Source of the DNA: Laccaria trichodermophora
Lineage: Eukaryota > Basidiomycota > Agaricomycetes > Agaricales > Hydnangiaceae
DNA: 64,000 nucleotides
Assembly (NCBI GenBank): GCA_018417955.1
Contig: JACTVC010000044.1
Span: 124,001 to 188,000, forward strand
Direction: 5' to 3'
A program made the position numbers and the translations under genes. Below the pieces are notes generated by a model. The model saw only the letters and a program-made list of their open reading frames with translations, had not been told where the DNA came from and searched no databases. Shown here piece after piece: positions 34,608 through 45,988 of the stretch. The number at the start of each line of letters is the position of its first letter. Position 1 is the first letter of the stretch.

Positions 34608-37600
34608 TTAACAAATCATTATCTTCCCCAAGTCAGACGCTGTGATGAACTTTGTTTGATTTGTTAACCGCTCAACACTTGCTTGAAAAACAGGTGTTGG
34701 ACTAGTTGTTTTTGTTATATACATAGAAGTAAAACTGTTTGATAATCTATATCCATTTTGTCTATGCTGCCGTGGTAAAATGCGGCCGTGTTTGCACAAA
34801 CCATGCTCAAGCGATATTACATTGAATCCAATCAGGGACTTTTCTTCGTCATCCAGCTCTTCTGCCAGATATTGATTCAACTCCTGGAATGAATGGCACG
34901 TTACTTCTAGAGTCACGATTTTTCCTTGCAAACCAAGTCCAACAAGACCATTTCTGGCACCTTTGTTAAGCTCGTGAACCAGTTCACCCCAGATTGATGG
35001 TGTTGGCATAGGGAAAAATTGACATTTTGCTTCTATAAAGTCTCCAAGGACCAGAAGTGCACACAGTAGACCTATATTGGGAAATTGCTTTTTTCCCATC
35101 CAATTGTTTCCAACCAACCAATCAAACATCTCCTTTGCATTATGGTTGGCCTTGATGAATGTTTCCCAGCCCTGTGATTCCTCCCAATAAGTTTTAGCCA
35201 CTTCAGTTGACCGGGCAGCTTGACTGGGACCATATGCCGACTTGTTTACAAAGTATCGTTCCTTGGTGGCTGGTTTTGATAAGTCTGATCCTTTTGCCTT
35301 TTTTTTGCTTGTTTGGTAGAATGCATGCCATTCATCAAGGGAGTTAAACCATACAAGATCATCTTTTGCAAATGGCGATCCATAACATACCCCTCTAAAC
35401 ATCAATGCATTGAAGAGACCAACCCTTGTGCCAAGACGATCGGTGTTCCCATATATCACCTGAGAAGCTTTGATGGCAGTGGGGGCTTTCTGTCTGAAGG
35501 GTAGTAGACGATCGGGGGACCTTGCAACTCAGCGTAATATTGGATCAGGAGAATTCACATGCATGGAAAATCCATCTCTGACAAGTGGAATGAGATGCCG
35601 TAGATAGTCTAGGTAAACCTTCATTTGTTTGATCCGAATTTCAGATGGAGATGTTGTCAGTGGGCTCATTACTGCATTGGTTGTAACGTGTAGGACATCT
35701 CCCATTTGATTGTGTATCTGTATATTTGTGGTCAGTCACATCTATTTATGATCATATTCTTTACTCACTTGTGGTTGAGTCAGTGGTGTTCTTTTATTCT
35801 TCTCTTCATTACCAAAGAAATCTTTCATCTGAGTGGTCAAGCCCTCTAATGCTTTATACTCGTCTGAGTGTGGGTCGACAAATGGATGAATGTAATAATG
35901 TTCTTTGAATTGTTTGAGGGGATCGCCTGAAATATGTTGCCCTTCGGTTTTGTTGAGAATAACATTGAATGGGTCACGATATGCAGACCACACAATATCC
36001 AGAAGAAGAACCGATATTTGAGTACGTGAGACTATTGTCTCCAAGAATTCACGTTGAATCTGCACTCTTTTGTTGTTGGGGTAATTGAGCCATGCTCTAA
36101 TGACATCATATGCAATATCTTGGGTCCTCTCCGCAACTACCATGGAGTTGTAGCTGAATATAGGCTTTTTGAATTTTGTAGAACGTTCCGGGAGTCCAGA
36201 TATGAATTCAGAGGATTTCAAAGTAATCTGTGTTCCTGCACAATCTTTGGCGTTCAGCAGGTTCTCAATTTTCAGCATCAGTTTGTTGATCCAAGTGTCC
36301 TTTACTTGTCCTGACTGTGCACTATCAATCGCCTTCTTAACCCATTGGTGCAAGCTTAAAACTGTCCACATAGCAAGAGCACGGGAAATACGTATTTCGA
36401 GATGATGGCCATCAATTATTTCAACAACTCGGTTGACATTGCGCCACATTTGAGGTATTGAAATCACCGCTTCGATAGAGTGTGGGTGTTTGAGAATCAT
36501 CATTAAATTCTCATCAAGTGCCATGGTCGATTTGCCATAATCAATTGCGCGCGATGGCTTGTCATATTTAGGTTTTCCAAACTGAAAATCTCGAAACGCC
36601 TTTGATATCTCTGACATATTAAGATGCCCAAATAAATCGCCGAGGTGATCATCTGTACAGGTATGTCATTAGCCAGAATTCTGATGTGTCCCCACTTTAT
36701 TCAAATAACTCACAGTACAAGAAGTCATTGTCTTCCTTATCTTCATAGTCATCAGAGTCTGAGTTTATTGCAGCCAAACAATCCTCCTCGTCTTCATCCA
36801 ATGGAGTTGGTACATAATCTTTGTCAAACAAATCATTTTCATCATCACTGTTGATAGATCCATCATTGGATTCCTCAGCCAGCAGCGAAGGTTCTCTTTG
36901 ATCAAATCTATTTGCTCGAGTTCTTCCAACTTTGCGCATAGCTTCTCCATCATCATCATCTTCATACATGGCATCTCCATTATCACCGTACAAACAAGAT
37001 GAAAGATTGTCGATAGCTCCATCCTCACATTCCTCGATTGGTGATAAAGATGTGCCTTGCTCAAATTCATAAGCCTGGCTTGTTCCTTCTTCATCATCAT
37101 CTGATGAATGAGGAGAATGGAAGTCTGATGCTTGACTTTCTTCATCTTCATCTCCACCTTCTGAAGATGATCGTGATTGACCTCTCTTTTTGTATTTCGC
37201 AAAGTCATAGTCATCCAAAGAATCATCAGAGTCAAATGGATTCTGATGATTATGTAGGTCTTTCCAATGCGTTACGACTGGCTCCTCATCATTATAAAGG
37301 ACATCGACCATATCTGCCTCATCATTTACATGGTCAACATTCATTTGACATGTTTCTTCTGTATCTTCATCACTGCATTCCATGGCACTGGAAGCTGGCA
37401 TTTCATTCGATGATCCAGATACTTTAAATCATAAATTATTATATATTTATTATTTATCATTTTAATTGCATACCATGATTGTGGGTTTGTTGTTCCCTGA
37501 GAATATCTCCCATTGCATTATTGTACTTGAAAGTATCAAGCCAGGGTGGTTTTACAATAACAACTTCCATCAAATTGGGTCTAGCGGTTGGTTGCCTTGC

Positions 37601-38568
37601 ATGTACGATGGATTGAGAATTATGGTCGTTAGATTTTGAACCTAGATACTGAGGTCATAATCATTCTTTGGTGTTTGATTAAAGTATTCTCACCATGTCC
37701 TGTTGGTTCCATTCTACTTCCATATGTTGACAACGCTTCATAACTGTTGAGCATATAGGCCAAATCAACTTTGCCTTCAAAGTTTGTCAGGGGTGGTAAA
37801 TAATTGATAGTTTTAAAATATATATTCACGTTTCTTGGGTTTATTGGCATTGTTGCTAGACTCAGCACTTGGTCGTTTATTGGCTTTACATATAGATATT
37901 AAATGAGATTATCAAATATGTATATATGAAAAGTCATACCTTTTGTTACTCCTTTACCCTTTCCTCGTATTGGCTTTCCTGGGCCTTCATCAAATTGGTT
38001 TCGAAGTAAGTCAAAACCTGTGAGACCATTCTCGTCCAACTCAAACAATGAATACTGAGATGGAATAAATCTGCTTTGATTTTCAAGATGGTTGAACCAT
38101 CCATCCCATCGTCCACGTCTTTGAACTTTGACTTGTTCATCAAGAATCTGACTATTGAATGTGGTTATATGATGTGGTGAAGATGTGGATGGTTTGGAAG
38201 GTTGTGTAGTTGATGGTTCGGAAGGTTGTGTAGTTGATGGTTCGGAAGGTTCTGTAGTTGATGGTTCAGTTTGTTCGCCATTTGAATCCACCTCAGCACT
38301 GAGGGGTGTATCATCGCAAACACATGACAGCACATCTACACCCCATGTTGATGAATCTTCACAAGGTGTATCAACAACAATCCCATCCTCAGCACCCACC
38401 CAAGGGCCTAAGGAATACCACTTCCCATCATTATCAATGAATGAGAATGCACTCAAAAATGTTGTGGAGTCTATGCGAGCTCCAAGTGTTCGAGAAAGTT
38501 GACCAAGCAGAAAAGCGCAAAACTGCAGTAGCAAGTGCACAAAAAAACGGAAAAGAGATTTTCTTTCC
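34608..38568 (-). CDS. Large unrecognised gene with NLS and acidic region
   Basis: A nine-exon minus-strand model gives about 1,200 residues, start near 38568 (MERKSLFRFF). Successive exons run to about 37941, 37880-37832, 37787-37693, about 37645-37490, 37432-36709, 36660-35770, 35716-35570 and 35465-34608, with GT-AG ends that keep frame. It has TTQPSEPST repeats, KPKKRKVD (SV40-like NLS created across an intron), a long Asp/Glu/Ser region (37400-36710) and then a folded-looking half with YYIHPFVDPHSDEYKALEGL and GLLCALLVLGDFIEAK. The intron before VIYGNTDRLG (about 100 bp, at 35.5 kb) is the weakest; without it there is an in-frame TGA. Element B' is inserted 10 bp upstream of this ATG, so the native 5' end may be lost. 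Confidence 0.55.
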
Positions 38569-38578
38569 ATTATGACAA

Positions 38579-41182
38579 CTTGTGTAAGAGGCCATTGCAA
38601 GCATGGCAGAAACGAGTCCTCTTTTGCAAGGGCAATAGTAATCTATTTCTATTATCTTCTGCTGATTTCTGTATTTCTCACAAACAAGTACCATTTTCTA
38701 TTTGAATCTTGCAGTACCCCAGCATCATTACCAGCAATAAAAAACAATGTTACACTTGGAAAAGTCTTCTACATATGTCTTGACAATGGAAGCAGTTCAG
38801 AATATAGCTCACATAGACTCAAGAAGCTACAGTGTATGGCTACAACTTTCATTTTCACCATTTTTTGTAATTCATCATGTGACCATCATCCCAAGATCCC
38901 ATTACATGGACCCTGATAGATGAAATCATTCTTCTCTTGGTTTTCTTCACTTTTTATTTAAACAAGGTGATATTTTCTTTCTGGAATGGACTCTGAAGGC
39001 AGTGTCTGATGTTCTATACATCATTCAAATATCTTTCTCATTTTTCTGCTATTTTCCACCTACTTTTGGATATATTACCATATTTGGAATTAGACCCTGA
39101 ACCCTAACAACATTACCTGATGTTATCACCAACAATAAGCACTATCTCCCATTTTTTCCTGATTTTTTGGCTATTTTTTGGCCATCTTTAGATATATTAC
39201 CATATTTAGAACTGGACCCTGGACCCTGACAACATTACTCAACATTATTACTAGCAATGGGCACCATCCCCCAGTTTTTCTTTTTTTTTTTTTTTAGTTT
39301 TTTTCAGGCTATTTCTGCTATGTTACCATATTTGGGCATGCACCCTGGACCCTGAAAACAGCCCCCAATGTCATCACCAATAGTGAGCACCACCCTCCAT
39401 TTCTTTCTGATTTTTCGGTTATTTTGTGGTAATTTTTGGCTAAATTACCATATGTGGAAATGTGCCCTGGACCCTGAAAACAACCTCCAACATCATCACC
39501 AACAGTGGGCACCTTCCCCAATTTTTTTCTGAATTTTCTGCTATTTTACATCTGAAAAAGCATACATTTCCTAATTTAGACATGCCCCCTGGATCCTGAA
39601 AACAACCTCCAACATCATCATCAACAGTGAGCACCACCTCTGATTTTGCTTGATTTTTCTGCTATTTTAGTGCTATTTTTCATTTAAAAATGATATCTTG
39701 TGGATTCAAGTTCAGTATACAGACACCAACATTTCCTGAGGATACATATTGACAGTCATTTCAGACTATTTATTTGTATTTACCTACATTTAGCCTCATT
39801 TCAGAATGATCCTACAATTAAGGAGTGCAAACTGCAAAAGAAAACCATATCATTTGGACCAGATTTGGCAGAGTTGCATATAAAACCTCATTTCCACCAA
39901 GATAGATTACTAATCATTCAACATGTGCAAACAATTCTACCACACACACAGTAAGTCAGTTTGCATTTGTTTTTAACCATGTGATATCATGTGGATTCAA
40001 GTTTAGTATACAGAAACCAACATTTCCTAAGAATACATATGTCATTTCAGACTATTTATTTGTATTTACCTACATTTATCCTCATTTCAGAATAATCCCA
40101 CAGACAAGGATTGGATACTGCAAAAAAAACTGTGTCATTTGGATCTGAAGTGGCAGAGCTACATAGAAACCTTGGTTTCTGCCAGCAGAGATTACTAAGC
40201 ATTCAACATATACAAACAGAACTACCGCGCGCACGGTAGGTCACTTTGCATTTGTTTGTAACCATGTGATATCATGTGATTCAAGTGCAAACCAATGTTT
40301 CCTGAGAGTACACATGTCCTTTCGGACTATTTATTTGTATTTACCTACATTTATCTTCATTTCAAAACAATACCACAGGCAAGGAGTGCAAAGTGCAAAA
40401 AAAAACATGTCATTTGGACCAGAATTGGCAGAGATACATATACATCTTCATTTTCGCAAAAATGATGACTAAGCGATGACGTGCGTGTAAGCTCGTCTGA
40501 GCCCTAGCTGGGGTTCAGACGAGCTTACATGCACGTCATTGATTATGTCATTGTTGCAGGTCATATTCACAATTCTGAAAGAAAATACTGTAACTCTATC
40601 AGATTTACTCCAAATTACATAAAATAAAATGGAGAAAAAAGGTAAAATTCCCTGCAGTCTGATTACATGAAATGTAGCAATATATATTACATAATTGGTG
40701 TCCCATCACCCAGGTTCTACTAGTGATTCTGAAAGAAAATACTGCAACTCTGCCATATCTACTCCAAATTACGTGAAATAAAATGCAAAAATCTTTTAAA
40801 TTTTCTGGCAATTTAATTACATGAACTGTAGTACAATGTATTACATAATCAGTTCTCAAAATACTACCAATGTATTCACCATAAAAGCTGCAATTTACTA
40901 GATGCCATCTATACAAAACTACAATATTGAGTGAGAGTTCACACCATCACCAGATCTATCAACTACAGAAATGATGGCAGAAGCCTATAAATAGCCAGAG
41001 TGGCTGAAACCCTGAAACCCTGAACATAGAAGACTACAAAAGGCTAGAGACCCTGAAACCCTGAACATGGGAAACCATCAATTTTCGTGGGAGAAAGGCA
41101 AAGTTCAGCGTTAGAACGCTGAAAATTTCCTTGAGATCAAGGGTAATAAACGAGTCTCTTCGTAAACTCAGAGGACTCGTAA
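38579..41182 (-). mobile_element. Element B', reversed copy of B
   Basis: A 2,604-bp element read on the minus strand. Left end TTACGAGTCCTCTGAG at 41182, right end GAGGACTCGT, GCCATgcttgcAATGGC and CACAAG at 38579. It is almost identical to B at 47753-50356 (coordinates sum to 88935). It contains a strong hairpin near 40485-40545 (GTAAGCTCGTCTGA arms), a CTACCG/CGGTAG hairpin near 40222, and 130-140 bp modules with CAGGGTCCAGGG. It is non-coding. Confidence 0.9.
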
Positions 41183-41183
41183 C

Positions 41184-41468
41184 GTGATAGATACAGACCC
41201 TGCTGCGATGAAAAAATTGGCGGACTGGGAGGATACTTTAGGTATTCCTTTGGGCCCAGATGCTTACATGGATGAGCATGGCAAGTTACCTCCAAGTTTA
41301 TTCTGTATAATATACTCATGTTAAAATTTGATACCGAATATCACAGGTCTCCTTCATTTGGGGGATGGAACGGTGATCTACACTTGGGCTCTAAACTGCC
41401 CACGGCATCCCGACACTGGCCTTCAGATGCCGGAGTATGATGTTGTCAATTGCTGGGGTTTTGCGGGG
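41184..41468 (+). pseudogene. Two-exon gene fragment between B' and A
   Basis: Exon-like segments encode ADWEDTLGIPLGPDAYMDEH and DGTVIYTWALNCPRHPDTG, joined by a short intron (GTATAA...CACAG, about 41302-41346) and ending at a clean GTAAGT donor. The joined frame has no stop. Neither the upstream nor the downstream part of the gene is adjacent, because element B' abuts one side and element A the other. I do not recognise the protein. A decayed relative lies inside element C at 17590-17965. Confidence 0.55.
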
Positions 41469-42009
41469 TAAGTTGAAATTACGAGTCCTCTGAGTTTACG
41501 AAGAGACTCGTTTATTCCCCAGGATCTCGAGACATTTTTCAGCGCGGTAACGCTGAAATTTGACTTTCTCCCACGAAAGTGATTTCTTCCCACGATCAGC
41601 TGCCTGCTCAGCATTGACGACTTTGCCAGTCTACTCTACTATTTCTTAGTTATCACTTGCTTTTTACGAGTCCTCTGAGTTTATGAAGAGACTCATTTAT
41701 TACCCAGGATATCGAGACTTTTTTCAGCGCGGTAACGCTGAAATTTGACTTTCTCCTATGAAAGTGATTTCTTCCCACGATGAGCTGCCTGCTTAGCATT
41801 GACGGCTTTGCTAGTTTTCTTTACTATTCCTTACCTATCACTTGCTTTTAGTCCTATACAAGTTGTCATTAATGTAGGTGGTAGCTGAGGTACTGCCCTA
41901 TTTGACTGTCAGACTCTAACATATGAATATATTGCCTCTATTTCACATTTATGTAACAATAGTTCTTTATATTGAAGATATAATGATTAAGGACATGACA
42001 ATTTTTGTG

Positions 42010-45000
42010 GCATATTTTTAGGAAGTGTGTGGGTATCCGAACAAGCCCTCGATCACAGAAAATGGGGCATATTGAGGCCCTGGGGAGTTGTGAGCATATG
42101 GGCAAAAAAGCGAAAATACACACTGACCTAGCTCCACGAGACCTCAACCGTTTTGTAAGCGGTTTTGGGGAGCGTCTTCACGGAGTGTGGGGGTATCCAA
42201 ACGAACCCTCGACCATGGAAAATGAAGCAGATTGAGGCCCTGGGGAGTTTTGAGCAGATAGGCAAAAAAGCGAAAATACACACTCACCTAGCTCCACGAG
42301 ACCTCAACCGTTTTATAAGCGGTTTTGGGGAGCGTCTTCACGGAGTGTGGGGGTAACCGAACGAGTGCTTGATCACAAAAATCGAAGCAGATTGAGGTCC
42401 TGGGAAGTTGTCAGCACAAGGGGAAAAGGAGCGAAAAGACAAACTTACCTAGCTCCATGAGACCTCAAGCGTTTGGTACGCGGCTTTCGGGAGCGTCTTC
42501 ACGGAGTGTAGGGGTATCTGATTGAGTCCTCGATCGCAGAAATTGAAGCAGATTGAGGTCCTGGGGAGTTGTGAGCATAAGGGCAAAAGAGCGAAAATGG
42601 AAACTGACCTAGCTCCACAAGACCTTAACCGTTTTTGTAAGCAGTTTTTGGGAGCGTCTCAGCGGAGTGTAGGGGTATCCGAACGAGTCCTTGATCACAA
42701 AAATCGGCGCAGATTGAGGTTCTGGGGAGTTGTGAGCACAAGGGCAAAAAAGCGATAATAGAAACTACCTAGCTCCACGAGACCTTAACCAGTTTGTAAG
42801 CTGTTTTGGGGAGCGTCTTAGCGGAGTGTAGGGGTATCCGAACGAGTCCTTGATCACAAAACTCGACGCAGATTGAGGTTCTGGGGAGTTGTGAGCACAA
42901 GGGCAAAAAAGCGATAATAGAAACTGACCTCGCTCGACGAGACCTTAACCATTTTGTAAGCTGTTTTGGGGAGCGTCTTAGCGGAGTGTACGGGTATCCG
43001 AACGAGTCCTTGATCACAAAACTCGATGCAGATTGAGGTTCTGGGGAGTTGTGAGCACAAGGGCAAAAAAGCGATAATAGAAACTGACCTCGCTCGACGA
43101 GACCTTAATCATTTTGTAAGCTGTTTGGGGGAGCGTCTTAGCGGAGTGTACGGGTATCCGAACAAGTCCTTCATCACAAAAATCGATACAGATTGAGGTC
43201 CTGGGGAGTTGTGAGCATAAGGGCAAAAAAGCGATAATAGAAACTGACCTCGCTCGACGAGACCTTAACCGTTTTGTAAGCCGTTTTTGGAAGCGTCTTA
43301 GCGGAGTGTACGGGTATCCGAACGAGTCCTTGATCACAAAACTCGACGCAGATTGAGGTTCTGGGGAGTTGTGAGCACAAGGGCAAAAAAGCGATAATAG
43401 AAACTACCTAGCTCCACGAGACCTTAACCAGTTTGTAAGCTGTTTTGGGGAGCGTCTTAGCGGAGTGTAGGGGTATCCGAACGAGTCCTTGATCACAAAA
43501 CTCGACGCAGATTGAGGTTCTGGGGAGTTGTGAGCACAAGGGCAAAAAAGCGATAATAGAAACTGACCTCGCTCGACGAGACCTTAACCATTTTGTAAGC
43601 TGTTTTGGGGAGCGTCTTAGCGGAGTGTACGGGTATCCGAACGAGTCCTTGATCACAAAACTCGATGCAGATTGAGGTTCTGGGGAGTTGTGAGCACAAG
43701 GGCAAAAAAGCGATAATAGAAACTGACCTCGCTCGACGAGACCTTAATCATTTTGTAAGCTGTTTGGGGGAGCGTCTTAGCGGAGTGTACGGGTATCCGA
43801 ACAAGTCCTTCATCACAAAAATCGATACAGATTGAGGTCCTGGGGAGTTGTGAGCATAAGGGCAAAAAAGCGATAATAGAAACTGACCTCGCTCGACGAG
43901 ACCTTAACCGTTTTGTAAGCCGTTTTTGGAAGCGTCTTAGCGGAGTGTACGGGTATCCGAACGAGTCCTTGATCACAAAACTCGACGCAGATTGAGGTTC
44001 TGGGGAGTTGTGAGCACAAGGGCAAAAAAGCGATAATAGAAACTACCTAGCTCCACGAGACCTTAACCAGTTTGTAAGCTGTTTTGGGGAGCGTCTTAGC
44101 GGAGTGTAGGGGTATCCGAACGAGTCCTTGATCACAAAACTCGACGCAGATTGAGGTTCTGGGGAGTTGTGAGCACAAGGGCAAAAAAGCGATAATAGAA
44201 ACTGACCTCGCTCGACGAGACCTTAACCATTTTGTAAGCTGTTTTGGGGAGCGTCTTAGCGGAGTGTACGGGTATCCGAACGAGTCCTTGATCACAAAAC
44301 TCGATGCAGATTGAGGTTCTGGGGAGTTGTGAGCACAAGGGCAAAAAAGCGATAATAGAAACTGACCTCGCTCGACGAGACCTTAATCATTTTGTAAGCT
44401 GTTTGGGGGAGCGTCTTAGCGGAGTGTACGGGTATCCGAACAAGTCCTTCATCACAAAAATCGATACAGATTGAGGTCCTGGGGAGTTGTGAGCATAAGG
44501 GCAAAAAAGCGATAATAGAAACTGACCTCGCTCGACGAGACCTTAACCGTTTTGTAAGCCGTTTTTGGAAGCGTCTTAGCGGAGTGTACGGGTATCCGAA
44601 CGAGTCCTTGATCACAAAACTCGACGCAGATTGAGGTTCTGGGGAGTTGTGAGCACAAGGGCAAAAAAGCGATAATAGAAACTACCTAGCTCCACGAGAC
44701 CTTAACCAGTTTGTAAGCTGTTTTGGGGAGCGTCTTAGCGGAGTGTAGGGGTATCCGAACGAGTCCTTGATCACAAAACTCGACGCAGATTGAGGTTCTG
44801 GGGAGTTGTGAGCACAAGGGCAAAAAAGCGATAATAGAAACTGACCTCGCTCGACGAGACCTTAACCATTTTGTAAGCTGTTTTGGGGAGCGTCTTAGCG
44901 GAGTGTAGGGGTATCCGAACGAGTCCTCGATCGCGAAAATCGAAGCAGATTGAGGTTCTGAGGAGTTGTGAGCATAAGGGCAAAAAAGCGATAATAGAAA

Positions 45001-45410
45001 CTGACCTAGCTCCACGAGACCTCAACCGTTTTGTAAGCGGTTTGGGGGAGCGTCTTAGCGGAGTGTACGGGTATCCGAACAAGTCCTTCATCACAAAAAT
45101 CGATACAGATTGAGGTCCTGGGGAGTTGTGAGCATAAGGGCAAAAAAGTGATAATAGAAACTGACCTCGCTCGACGAGACCTTAACCGTTTTGTAAGTGG
45201 TTTTTGGGAGCGTCTTAGCGGAGTGTAGGGGTATCCGAACGAGTCATTGATCACAAAAACCGACGCAGATTGAGGTTCTGGGGAGTTGTGAGCATAAGGG
45301 CAAAAAAGCGCAAATGGAAACTGACCTAGCTCCCCGCAACCTCAACCGTTTTGTAAACGGTTTTTGGGAGCATCTTCACAGAGTGTGGGGCTATCCAAAC
45401 GAGCTCAAGA
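42010..45410. repeat. 160-bp satellite array of element A, copy 1
   Basis: About 21 units of 159-160 bp with the words GACCTAGCTCCACGAGACCT, AACCGTTTTGTAAGCGGTT, GGAGCGTCTTAGCGGAGTG, GGTATCCGAACGAGTCC and GGCAAAAAAGCGATAATAGA. On the minus strand each unit has GAGGTCAGT, a pyrimidine stretch and CTCCCCAG about 48 nt apart, like a small intron. Open frames of 70-109 residues recur every 160 bp and are not genes. Confidence 0.95.
42762..44678. repeat. 639-bp higher-order repeat, three copies
   Basis: Blocks 42762-43400, 43401-44039 and 44040-44678 each contain four distinct 160-bp monomers in the same order. They appear identical to each other in the stretches I compared, while the monomers within a block differ. 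A partial fourth block runs to about 44880. Confidence 0.9.
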
Positions 45411-45909
45411 TCATGAAAATCGAAGCCGCGTTGACAGAGAACTTTCATTGTGTTTGGACTAGCCAAGACGGCAATGTACCATTCCACCAACAAACTACAC
45501 ACAGCCACATGAGCAAGAGTCAAGACACGCATTACAAGTTGACCAGATCCCCACCCAAATGAAATATTGCTGTGAGATGAATATGGTAGACATGTGGCAC
45601 TCGAATTGTTTGGACTGGCCAAGACAATGACAAGCATGCAAAGGAAACAGACAAGATGTGGTAGATAGATACATTGCACAAATCGTTTGGACTGGCCAAG
45701 ACAAGAAAGAGTGCAAGACAGCAAAGTGTACAGCACACCACCTGCTTTGGATGTGGCATTATGTGTGTTGCATTTGGATTAACCAAGACGACAACAACAC
45801 AATGGATGTGGCATCACAGAATGCTCTGTGTCACGTTTGGATTGACCAAGACGATGACAACAGGGTTTGTACTTAGCAAGCAGAAGTTGACGTTGAGTCT
45901 TCGGAAGCA

Positions 45910-45988
45910 TCCGAAAATGACGTACTTCCCTTGCGGGCTACCTTTGATTTTGAAGGTAACCCGCAAGGGAAGTACGTCATTTTCGGAG
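45910..45988. repeat. Long palindrome, element A copy 1
   Basis: CCGAAAATGACGTACTTCCC plus TTGCGGGCTACCTT, a small AT loop, and the complementary arm; one mismatch was seen (GGTAACC versus GGTAGCC in the other copy). The arms are about 35 nt. Confidence 0.9.

Noticed and set aside
42769..45254. Family of 70-109 residue ORFs with GYPYTPLRR and RARSVSIIAF
   Set aside because: They recur every 160 bp with the satellite and exist in several frames; they are repeat artefacts.
42010..45410. A true centromere
   Set aside because: The array lies inside defined element borders and a second, independent copy sits inside a Helitron; nothing else centromeric is visible.
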